NCBI RefSeq assembly: GCF_002286965.1
Contig: NZ_NSKD01000002.1
Span: 186,001-250,000, forward strand
Length of the DNA: 64,000 nt
Direction of reading: 5' to 3'
Source: Halovibrio salipaludis
Lineage (GTDB): Bacteria; Pseudomonadota; Gammaproteobacteria; Pseudomonadales; Oleiphilaceae
Below the pieces are notes generated by a model that saw nothing but the letters and a program-made list of their open reading frames with translations, made no database searches and was not told where the DNA came from. A program made the translations under genes and the position numbers. Within the stretch, counting starts at the first letter, position 1. Every line of letters starts with the position of its first letter. This document shows, one piece after another, positions 24,526-31,877 of the stretch.

Positions 24526-25892
24526 AGCGCCGCCCCCTTAGCCGCTCTGGTGATTGTCGCGCCCACCACGTCCACAGCATCATCCGACTGCTGTTCGCAT
24601 ATGTGGCCGTAGTGCTTCTGGATCATGGCGACATCCTTATGCCCGGCCATTTTCGCCACGGTCAGCATGGGGACGCCCGCCGCCAGTTGGGCGGATATGA
24701 AGTGATGCCGGAAACAGTAAAAGTCCAGATCACCCAGCCCGGCTAGATCCTTCACCCGCTTCCAGGGTTTGCGGGCGGCGTGCTTGTCGAGCTGGTTCCC
24801 GGTGCGGGGCGAGGGGAACACCAGCCCGGTATCCGGGCGGCCTTGATCCTGCCACCAATCGGCCATGATCTTCTGAATGGTGCTGTTCAGCTTCATATCC
24901 ACAATGGCCGGTTCCTGATTGGCCCGCCGCAATGCCACCTTGCTTTTCTCGGTCACTTTGCGGAGGCGACCAAAGCGGATTTTCAGTTCATCCCACGTCA
25001 GGGTTCTAAGGTCGCCGGGGCGTAGGCCGGTATGAAGGGCCATATGGGTCATGGGGATGAACCAATGCGGGTGGTTCACCGCGTCCAGGTCGGGAAGGTA
25101 GCTTTTCCCGTGGGCGCGGCTACTGCGCCGCTCCGCTCGGATTTCCTCTGCGAAAGCCTCCAGCCCGGCTAGGATGCTGCGGATCTCGTCATCGGTCAGC
25201 ATCCGCCGCTCGGCTTCCTTAGCCTTTTCTATCCTGTCCTCGCGTTCCTGTTCCGTCATCTTCGGGGAACGCAGCTTCACGGATGCCAGCGGGGACGCAT
25301 CCAATACCTCATCCTCTACAGCCTGATTGAGTAGGGTTTTCAGGTCGCCATAGGTGCGCCGGAGGGTAGAGTATGCGCGGCCTAGTTCCTCAATACGCGT
25401 CTGCCAGTCCCGTATATCCTGCTTGCTCAGGGTCGCCATATCCCTGTCCAGAAACTCGGAAAAATGGTTGCGGATACGCTGCTCGGTATTCTTCGCGTTC
25501 TCCGGCTTCCACGCCTCCATGTGGCGGCGGTAAAACGTTTCTAGGTAGTTGCGCAGGGTGCGGCGTTCGGCCTGCTGTGCGGCGCTGAGTGCTTCCTGGC
25601 GCTGCTGTTTGCGGTCGTCGATTGGGTTGGCGTCATCCTCGCGCCATTTTTTGACGATAGCCGCCGCCTGTTCCGGCTTCAGTTCCTTCAGCTTGCCCAC
25701 GGCAACGATCCGGGGCTTTCCGGTTTCATCCAGATAGCGATACCGCCAGGTGCTGCCCCGCTTGCGCTTCATCAGGTGCAGGCCGGTCGGGCGGTCACAC
25801 CACAGCGTTTTGTTCTCGGATGCTTCCCGGTCGAACTTCTCCGCCTGAGCGTCGGTTAGCGAGCATTCGCGGTCGTCTTTTCTGCGTCCCAT
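24522..25892 (-). CDS. int: Tyrosine integrase (satellite 2)
   Basis: The 456-residue protein starts MGRRKDDRECSLTDAQAEKF (another in-frame ATG lies 15 bases upstream). It has an N-terminal arm-binding region, a SAM-like domain (about 105-190) and a C-terminal catalytic domain with Arg in HTGLRPGDLRTLTW, CFRHHFIS, and MAGHKDVAMIQKHYGHI with the nucleophile Tyr. It should recombine at tRNA-Pro. Divergent from the satellite 1 integrase, consistent with the different target tRNA. Confidence 0.92.
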   Translation of the reverse strand: MGRRKDDRECSLTDAQAEKFDREASENKTLWCDRPTGLHLMKRKRGSTWRYRYLDETGKPRIVAVGKLKELKPEQAAAIVKKWREDDANPIDDRKQQRQEALSAAQQAERRTLRNYLETFYRRHMEAWKPENAKNTEQRIRNHFSEFLDRDMATLSKQDIRDWQTRIEELGRAYSTLRRTYGDLKTLLNQAVEDEVLDASPLASVKLRSPKMTEQEREDRIEKAKEAERRMLTDDEIRSILAGLEAFAEEIRAERRSSRAHGKSYLPDLDAVNHPHWFIPMTHMALHTGLRPGDLRTLTWDELKIRFGRLRKVTEKSKVALRRANQEPAIVDMKLNSTIQKIMADWWQDQGRPDTGLVFPSPRTGNQLDKHAARKPWKRVKDLAGLGDLDFYCFRHHFISAQLAAGVPMLTVAKMAGHKDVAMIQKHYGHICEQQSDDAVDVVGATITRAAKGAAL

Positions 25893-25943
25893 TTGTCCCC
25901 CTGGCATGGGTCTGTGGTTCCGTTCAAGCGGCCCCCTTTAGTT

Positions 25944-25966
25944 GGGTGGAAGGGGTCGCAAGTTCG
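25944..25966 (+). repeat. Degenerate third copy of tRNA-Pro att core
   Basis: 23 bases match 21 of 23 with tRNA-Pro 16393-16415 (GGGWGGAAGGGGTCGCARGTTC core), 132 bases inside the exact right att site. It may be a relic of an earlier insertion or a secondary core site. Confidence 0.5.
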
Positions 25967-25970
25967 TAAT

Positions 25971-25990
25971 GCGTAATGCAAACGTAACAC
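25971..25990 (+). repeat. Arm-type repeat, integrase end of satellite 2
   Basis: GCGTAATGCAAACGTAACAC, partner of the repeat at 16511-16530. Confidence 0.45.
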
Positions 25991-26013
25991 AAAAGGGCGG
26001 AAAAATGCGAACA

Positions 26014-26046
26014 ACAAAAAACAGGGGCGGTTTCTAAACCCCTGTT
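26014..26046 (-). terminator. Terminator upstream of satellite 2 integrase
   Basis: On the minus strand an 8-bp stem (26039-26046 with 26020-26027) is followed by TTTTTGTTG. It would stop leftward transcription entering the element from the chromosome, insulating int. Confidence 0.6.
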
Positions 26047-26097
26047 ATCAGACGTTTATGGCTTATAGGTGATTGGTTTTAGGGGGTCAATTTTGCT

Positions 26098-26144
26098 TTC
26101 GGGAGGAAGGGGTCGCAGGTTCGAATCCTGCCACGCCGACCATT
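26098..26144 (+). repeat. Attachment site, distal (satellite 2)
   Basis: Exact 47-bp copy of the tRNA-Pro 3' part; marks the right boundary. The following 26145-26399 is chromosomal and shows no gene; GGGAAGGAACGCC before 26400 is the RBS of the next gene. Confidence 0.92.
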
Positions 26145-26399
26145 TTTATCCTCCAGAGTCAGCCAGTCGCACTGGCGTAGTCCAGCCTTTTGAGCCTGCA
26201 AAGCTGCTCGCCCTGCGAGACGGTTGTTGCGTTCCCCTGTTCGCGCTACGCTCCCTGAACGGTTGTAGAATGCAATCGGTGGTTCCCGTGGGTGTCCCCT
26301 TGAGTACGGGGTGGTCCCGGCTGTGGTTGGAAGTGCCGGTATCGGTGAAGGGAGTCGCGGAACTGACTCATCCATGTTCCACATCAGGGAAGGAACGCC

Positions 26400-27827
26400 A
26401 TGACCCATCATCACGGCCTGCAGCCTCTGAAGGGGCTGTCAGAGCATTGCCAATCCCCCAATCACCCCATCAGCGAGGATCGTTTCGGGCGACTGTTTCC
26501 CGAGCTGCCCGGTGCCTATACGGACCCCGGCGTCCTGGAAGGTCTCGGCGCCGCGGGTGGTCCGATGGATTCGGGTGGCAATGCCGCACGTACCCATTCC
26601 GTCCCCGCAGGGATGGTGATTTTCGGCCAGTTCATTGACCACGACATCACGCTGGACACGGAATCCAGTTTCGACAGAGTGAATCAGGCTGCGTCGACCG
26701 AGAACACGCGCTCGCCCACGCTTGACCTGGACTCCGTTTACGGCGCCGGGCCTGAAGTTCAGCCCTACCTGTACCACCAGGGTCCCCAGTCCGATCCGTT
26801 CCTCAATGCCAAGCTGGTTACCGGTGCTGACAGTGCGGGAGGGGATCCGCTCAGTGCGGACGACCTGGCACGTGTGGCGTCCGGTGCGGCGACCATCGGG
26901 GATCCGAGGAACGACGAAAACCGGATCATCAGCCAGATGCAGCTGGCCTTCATCCGGTTCCATAACCAGCAGTGTGAGGCTTTGCACGCGGAGGACCCGG
27001 AGCTTGTTCATGAATCGCTGCTCGAGGCGGCCGGTCAGTCCGTCGTCTGGCACTACCAGTGGGCGGTGGTGAATGAGTTCCTTCCGCTCATGTGCGGTGA
27101 CCTCGTGGTGGCGGATATCCTCGCCCACGGTCGCCGGTTCTATCGTTGCAGCACCCCCTATATCCCGGTGGAGTTCGCCGTTGCAGCCTACCGCTTCGGG
27201 CATTCCATGGTGCCCATGACGATCCAGACCCAGAAGGGCGGTACGGCGTTCGAGTTCTTCGGCAGTGTGCTGGGCGGCGGTTTTTCACCACTGGCGGATC
27301 AGCGGGCCATTGTGGACTGGCATGAACTCTTCGACACGCCCGAAGGCCGCCAGGTCCAGCGCGCCGACCGACTCAACGCCAGCATGGCCCCGGAACTGCT
27401 GGAACTACCGTTTGTTCCCGCGGACGGTGTGCGCTCGCTGGCGACCCGCAACCTGCTCCGGGGCAACAGCTTCCGGCTGCCGGCGGGCGAGGCCGTCGCG
27501 CAGGCCATGGAGCGTCCTGAGTCGGAGATCGAGCATGTCATGAACAGGGTCCGGGAACGCTCGAACGATGACATAACCGCCGGTGTACCGCTCTGGTTCT
27601 ACGTGCTGATGGAAGCGGAAGTGATCGGCCGTGGTCGTTACGGTGGGCAAGCGGACGCCGGCGAGGGGCTCGGACCAGTGGGCGCCCGGATCGTCGCGGA
27701 AGTGCTGATCGGCCTCATCGAGCTGGATCCGCGGAGCTACCTTGGCTCGAACCGGAACTGGCGGCCGGATCCTGCCTATGACGCTGTCGGGAAGATGCTT
27801 GCCTCGGTCAATTCGGGCGCACTCTGA
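26400..27827 (+). CDS. Animal-type heme peroxidase family protein
   Basis: The 475-residue protein has the core of the peroxidase-cyclooxygenase superfamily: GQFIDHDITLD with the distal His, TLDLDSVYGAG (Ca-binding-like), NDENRIISQMQLAFIRFHN with the conserved Arg-Glu region, and AYRFGHSMVPM with the proximal His. There is no signal peptide, so it is predicted cytoplasmic unless secreted otherwise. It oxidises organic substrates or halides with peroxide in other members; the substrate here is unknown. It is followed by a terminator-like hairpin and faces the AhpD-like gene tail to tail. Confidence 0.85.
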   Translation: MTHHHGLQPLKGLSEHCQSPNHPISEDRFGRLFPELPGAYTDPGVLEGLGAAGGPMDSGGNAARTHSVPAGMVIFGQFIDHDITLDTESSFDRVNQAASTENTRSPTLDLDSVYGAGPEVQPYLYHQGPQSDPFLNAKLVTGADSAGGDPLSADDLARVASGAATIGDPRNDENRIISQMQLAFIRFHNQQCEALHAEDPELVHESLLEAAGQSVVWHYQWAVVNEFLPLMCGDLVVADILAHGRRFYRCSTPYIPVEFAVAAYRFGHSMVPMTIQTQKGGTAFEFFGSVLGGGFSPLADQRAIVDWHELFDTPEGRQVQRADRLNASMAPELLELPFVPADGVRSLATRNLLRGNSFRLPAGEAVAQAMERPESEIEHVMNRVRERSNDDITAGVPLWFYVLMEAEVIGRGRYGGQADAGEGLGPVGARIVAEVLIGLIELDPRSYLGSNRNWRPDPAYDAVGKMLASVNSGAL

Positions 27828-27833
27828 GTGCTT

Positions 27834-27859
27834 CAGGGGCAGGTCAGGGCCTGCCCCTG
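27834..27859. terminator. Bidirectional terminator
   Basis: A perfect 10-bp GC-rich stem (27834-27843 with 27850-27859), 6-base loop, between convergent genes ending at 27827 and 27863. Confidence 0.7.
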
Positions 27860-27862
27860 TTC

Positions 27863-28390
27863 TCAGCCTTCGAGTTCAACGCCCAGGTTTTTACCCACAC
27901 GCTGTATGAAGTTGCCGGAGGCGACCACGAAGGTGATCTCTGCGATCGCCTGATTGGAGAAGTGTGCTTTCAGTTCCTCCATGGCTTCATCGGAAGCCTT
28001 CACGTCCCGGGTGGTCTCGTAGGCAAAGCGGATGACCGCCCGTTCCGGCTCCGAGAACTCACCGCTGTCGAAACCGTCTTCACCCAGATCCTCAATCTGC
28101 ATGTCCAGAAGCCCGGCCTGGCGGGCTGCCGGCACGTGATGCCCCTGACAGTAGTCACACCCGTTCAGGCGCGCCACGGTCAGGTATGCGATCTCGCGCA
28201 CACGGTCGGTGATCGAGAGCTGGCCGAAGTAGATGTCGAGCAGGGTGCCGATCCCCTGGGTCGCCGGGCCGGAGTGTCCGAGCAGCTTGACGACGTTCGG
28301 CACCAGGCCCATGGCCTGCTCCAACTGTTCATAGACCGGGGTCGCGCCTTCCGCTTCCTGGCCCTTTTCAGCGTAGGGGATGCGTGCCAT
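27863..28390 (-). CDS. AhpD-like / carboxymuconolactone decarboxylase family protein
   Basis: A 175-residue all-helical protein from ATG 28390 (MARIPYAEKGQEAEGATPVY...). The signature NGCDYCQGHH near residue 83 gives the redox CxxC-x3-H arrangement of alkylhydroperoxidase AhpD-type proteins. It would take part in peroxide detoxification, which suits its place beside a heme peroxidase. A much longer frame upstream is antisense to the next gene and was not used. Confidence 0.85.
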   Translation of the reverse strand: MARIPYAEKGQEAEGATPVYEQLEQAMGLVPNVVKLLGHSGPATQGIGTLLDIYFGQLSITDRVREIAYLTVARLNGCDYCQGHHVPAARQAGLLDMQIEDLGEDGFDSGEFSEPERAVIRFAYETTRDVKASDEAMEELKAHFSNQAIAEITFVVASGNFIQRVGKNLGVELEG

Positions 28391-28478
28391 TGGTGTTTGT
28401 CTCCTCATCGGGGTGAATGTCAGCTGCGGGGCTGGGTGGCGGCGCAACGTTACAGTGCCGGCCCTCAGCCCGTCCAGT

Positions 28479-29222
28479 TCAGGCGGTTGCATTGCCTGAT
28501 TCCCGGAGCAGGGCGTTGCCCAGCCGGGTAAAGTACGCGTGGAAGGCCTGGTTGATGGTCTGTCTCTGAGGGCCCTGCGGGTACAGCCCAGCGCGCGCCT
28601 CGTCGGACTGGCGGGTGCCGCGGACGAGAAAGGGGCTGCTGACCGGCGCATCCTGCACAAAGGCCTCGAAGGCCCGTGCGCCCATTTCCTCGGGGCGGCT
28701 GTAATAGTGGGCTCCGAGCTTCCGGTCCATCCGGGCGGAGGCCTGGAACAGAGCACTCGGCTCCTGGCCGTCCTCGCTGACCAGTATCCGGCGGAAGCAC
28801 TGGAACAGCAGGCTGTTCAGCGGGTGCTCCACCGGGGGGAGTTCCTTCAGCCAGGCAGCGCTGGCGAAGCAGTCCGTCGGGGCGCTCCTGAAGGCGTGTG
28901 CCGCGAGGTAATGGTCGAGGGCATGGAACCATTCGTGGGCCAGGCTGCCTGCGCCGGCGTTCTTGGCCAGGGACAGGCTGCGTTTGGCGGGTGTGTAGTG
29001 TGCGGAAACACCACGCTGACCGCCGATCCCGTATTCCAGCGACAGACTGCCTCGCAGGGAGATAAGCGATTCCGGGCCGCCCAGAATCGCCTTAAGGTCT
29101 TCCAGGGCGGCGGCGAACCGGCCAGCGGCCCGCTGTTGTTCCTCCGCGGTCACCCAGTTGCCGATGCCGATACTGCGGAAACCATACTGGCGCCGGATTG
29201 CTGCAAAGCCACTGTTCGCCAT
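28479..29222 (-). CDS. Putative zinc metallopeptidase-like protein (LPD1/CLCA_X-like)
   Basis: A 247-residue protein with a zincin-type motif GSLAHEWFHALDHYLAAHAF (HExxH with a third His after 3 residues) near residues 92-111, preceded by RSLSLAKNAG. The N terminus (FRSIGIGNWVTAEEQQRAAG) and ARAFEAFV segment resemble the LPD1 domain of polyvalent phage proteins and chromosomal CLCA_X proteins. No signal peptide. It starts 60 bases from the next minus-strand gene stop. Substrate unknown; the family name is from memory. Confidence 0.55.
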   Translation of the reverse strand: MANSGFAAIRRQYGFRSIGIGNWVTAEEQQRAAGRFAAALEDLKAILGGPESLISLRGSLSLEYGIGGQRGVSAHYTPAKRSLSLAKNAGAGSLAHEWFHALDHYLAAHAFRSAPTDCFASAAWLKELPPVEHPLNSLLFQCFRRILVSEDGQEPSALFQASARMDRKLGAHYYSRPEEMGARAFEAFVQDAPVSSPFLVRGTRQSDEARAGLYPQGPQRQTINQAFHAYFTRLGNALLRESGNATA

Positions 29223-29282
29223 GGCGGTACTGTAACCGGGCAGGGCGGGTAACTGAAGGGATGACGGTCTTCGCCGATACGC

Positions 29283-30455
29283 TCAGTCCGCATCCCGGGT
29301 CTGGTAGAACATTCGGGTCTGGGCGTGGACCGGTCTTAGGTCCAGCACCTGTGCCCCGGTATCCGCCGAGTGGATACGGAAGCTGTACTCCTCACCGGGT
29401 GCAACCTGTGACCAGAACTCATCCAGGTTCCGGCCGCGGAAATCCAGTTCCGGCGCGTCCGGGTGCTGGAACAATGCCGTTTCACGGGCTTCATAGACGA
29501 GGGTGTCAGGTTGGGGCGTGGATTCCAGGGCGTGCCGCATCAGCCCGGGGTAGGTCGCGGCCAGCGCGGCGGCAACCACCAGGACGGCGACCCCGAGTCT
29601 CTCGGTGACCGGCGCGCCACGACCCAGTGGTAGTGCAAGGGCGGTGGCAATAAGCCCGCTGGCGGCAAACGGCAGGATTGGAATCGCGCCCACCATCCGG
29701 TACTCGGTCAGGAAAAGGAAGTCCGTGAGCGCATAGCCGCCGAGCGCGGCCAGGAGTACCAGTTGGGCGATCATGCCCTTATGATGGAGCAGGTCGTACT
29801 GCCGGCTCCCGGGAACCGTTTCCACGGCCTCTCCACCTTCCGGTGGCGCTTCCTTCAGGTAACCGCGCTCCCTGAGTGACGTCACAAGCGGGGCGGAATC
29901 GACGAGGGTCCGGGCATAACCCTTTTCCGGTTTTTTCAGCATATCCCGGGTGCTCAGCCGGTGGTCCGGACCGCCCTTGCGCACATAATTGAAGGGCGAA
30001 ACCTTCAGGGTCCCGCCTTCCGTCTCGATCAGCAGGCGTGCACGCCCCAGGGCATGGCTGAGCTGGCCGGCGTCCGGGACTTCCGTGTGTATGCCCCGGA
30101 TCTGCTCCCACGGGACCCAGTGATCGCCGGTCGCGATGCCCACCAGGCCGGCTCCGGAAAGCCGGGGCATGCTGATGCGGATGCCATGATCATCCAGTTC
30201 AATGCGCCCCATCCTGACCAGGATGACCCCCGCCAGCGTGAGGAGCAGGAGCGGTGGCAGCATCAGGAGCTGGAGATTGAGCTCGCCGTCGCTGTCATAG
30301 GCCAGCGCCTGCCAGAGGCCCTGGTCACTCGCTGCGGCCCTTAGACCAAAGGAGGCGGCCAATCCGCCTATGACGACGGCGCCGAGCCCGATGAGCATGG
30401 CGTTGTAGCCGGTCCGCAGGGCGGTTGGGGAGTAGTGGAAGCGTTCCGTGTTCAT
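29283..30455 (-). CDS. Integral membrane protein of unknown function
   Basis: A 390-residue protein with two N-terminal transmembrane helices (about 19-38 and 62-81), a soluble PH-like middle part (WVPWEQIRGIHTEVPDAGQL... LKVSPFNYV, about 115-160) and three more helices (about 228-305), then a periplasmic-type C-terminal domain. The pattern of helices plus a 'WEQI' beta domain resembles bacterial PH-domain membrane proteins. It is not recognised further. Confidence 0.55.
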   Translation of the reverse strand: MNTERFHYSPTALRTGYNAMLIGLGAVVIGGLAASFGLRAAASDQGLWQALAYDSDGELNLQLLMLPPLLLLTLAGVILVRMGRIELDDHGIRISMPRLSGAGLVGIATGDHWVPWEQIRGIHTEVPDAGQLSHALGRARLLIETEGGTLKVSPFNYVRKGGPDHRLSTRDMLKKPEKGYARTLVDSAPLVTSLRERGYLKEAPPEGGEAVETVPGSRQYDLLHHKGMIAQLVLLAALGGYALTDFLFLTEYRMVGAIPILPFAASGLIATALALPLGRGAPVTERLGVAVLVVAAALAATYPGLMRHALESTPQPDTLVYEARETALFQHPDAPELDFRGRNLDEFWSQVAPGEEYSFRIHSADTGAQVLDLRPVHAQTRMFYQTRDAD

Positions 30456-30596
30456 GGATATCCCTGGGTATGATTGATTTGTTGACTGGAGATTAGCAGG
30501 ATGAGGGCCGCCGGCAAGGCGATTGGCAGCGGCGCTGTGTGTCGCGGGTCACAGCCGTGATGATGAACCTGAACAACCGACTGGAGCTTTCCCTGA

Positions 30597-31877
30597 ATGA
30601 CGTTCTCCTTTCTCGCCGTCGGTGACCTGCACCTGGGGGCCCGCCCGAGCCGCCTTCCGGAAGAACTTGCCGGGCGTTCCGCCGAGCTAGGGACCGCCGG
30701 GGCCTGGCGCCGGATCGTGGACCAGGCGCTGGAACAGGGCGTGGATGCCGTGGTGCTGGCCGGGGATGTGGTCGAGGATGAGGATGATTTCTTCGAGGCC
30801 TACCGGGAGCTGTCCGCCGGAGTGAAACGCCTGCTGGATGGGGGCATCCGGATCCTGGGTGTGGTGGGCAACCATGACGTGCGGGTGCTGCCGAGACTGG
30901 CGGACCAGCTCACCGGCTTTGAACTGCTGGGGCGGGGTGGTGAATGGGAACAGCTCACGCTGGCGGCCGGTGATACGGAACTGACGCTCCATGGCTGGTC
31001 CTTCCCGACGGCGCGTGTCCCGGAAAGTCCGCTCCGGGGCGTGAGGCTGACGCGGGGACCGGGGATTAACCTGGGCGTACTGCACGCGGACCGGGACCAG
31101 GCGGCCAGCCCCTACGCGCCCGTGACCAGTGCCGAGCTGACAGCCGCAGGTCTCGATGGCTGGCTGCTGGGTCATATCCATAAGCCTGACTCCCTGAGTA
31201 CCGTCGAGCCCAGTGGCTATCTCGGGTCCGCCACGGGGCTGGATCCGGGGGAAGCGGGACCGCGCGGCCCCTGGCTGTTCGAGCTGGACGGGCGTGGCCT
31301 CCAGGCCGTTACCCAGTGGCGGATCGCCCCGTTGCACTGGACGTCCGTGTCCGTGGACCTCACCGGCATCGAGGCCGCGGAAGACGCCCGTGACCGGCTG
31401 CTGGCCGCCGTTGGCGAGCTGGATGAGAGCCTGTCCGCCCATCACCGCCCCCCAGAGGCGGCGGCCTTGCGGGTGGCATTCACCGGCCGGACGGATCTGG
31501 GTACCGGGGTTGCGCAGTTGATGGCGCGGGAATCGCTGGACACTCTTCATGCCGGCAGTGGCCGGATCCACTATTTCGTGGAGACCCTGCGCTACGACAT
31601 CCAGCCGACCATCGACCTTGCCGTCCTGGCGCGCCGCGCCGATCCGGTCGGTCTGCTGGCCCGGCGTCTGCAGCTGCTGGAACAGGCCCCGGACGACCCG
31701 CAACGCCAGGCACTTCTCCAGTCTGCCCGCCAGCAACTGCGGGCCCAGGCGGCGAACACCCAGTGGCAGGCCGTGAGCGACGGTGAGCCGGATGAGAGCG
31801 ACGTGGTCGACTGGCTCCGCAGGGCGGGCATGGCAGCGCTGGAACGCCTGCTCGAGCAGGAGAAGGGGGCCGCATGA
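30597..31877 (+). CDS. SbcD/Mre11-like DNA repair exonuclease
   Basis: The 426-residue metallophosphoesterase has all five phosphoesterase motifs: GDLHLG at residue 8, VLAGDVVED near 56, VVGNHDVR near 91, NLGVLHAD near 160 and LLGHIHKPD near 193. The C-terminal half is a capping or partner-binding region. It should process DNA ends with the SbcC-like ATPase encoded next, whose start overlaps its stop by 4 bases (ATGA). The pair resembles YhaO/YhaN more than classical SbcCD. Confidence 0.9.
   Translation: MTFSFLAVGDLHLGARPSRLPEELAGRSAELGTAGAWRRIVDQALEQGVDAVVLAGDVVEDEDDFFEAYRELSAGVKRLLDGGIRILGVVGNHDVRVLPRLADQLTGFELLGRGGEWEQLTLAAGDTELTLHGWSFPTARVPESPLRGVRLTRGPGINLGVLHADRDQAASPYAPVTSAELTAAGLDGWLLGHIHKPDSLSTVEPSGYLGSATGLDPGEAGPRGPWLFELDGRGLQAVTQWRIAPLHWTSVSVDLTGIEAAEDARDRLLAAVGELDESLSAHHRPPEAAALRVAFTGRTDLGTGVAQLMARESLDTLHAGSGRIHYFVETLRYDIQPTIDLAVLARRADPVGLLARRLQLLEQAPDDPQRQALLQSARQQLRAQAANTQWQAVSDGEPDESDVVDWLRRAGMAALERLLEQEKGAA

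Larger units (their letters stand above)
16390..26144. mobile_element. Integrated phage satellite 2 (PICI-like) at tRNA-Pro
   Basis: About 9.8 kb lies between exact 47-bp repeats derived from tRNA-Pro. The gene order, all leftward, is integrase, hypothetical, HTH_17 regulator, small ORF shared with satellite 1, DUF3987 primase-helicase, origin-like repeats, three small overlapping ORFs, P27-type small terminase, small ORF, second P27-type small terminase, two small ORFs, another small ORF and a HK97-type prohead protease. There is no large terminase, portal, capsid or tail. The layout matches satellite 1 and PICIs generally, and implies use of helper phage particles. Confidence 0.8.

Noticed and set aside
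26098-26144. A second functional tRNA-Pro
   Set aside because: Only the 3' 45 bases of the tRNA are present; it is the att duplicate.
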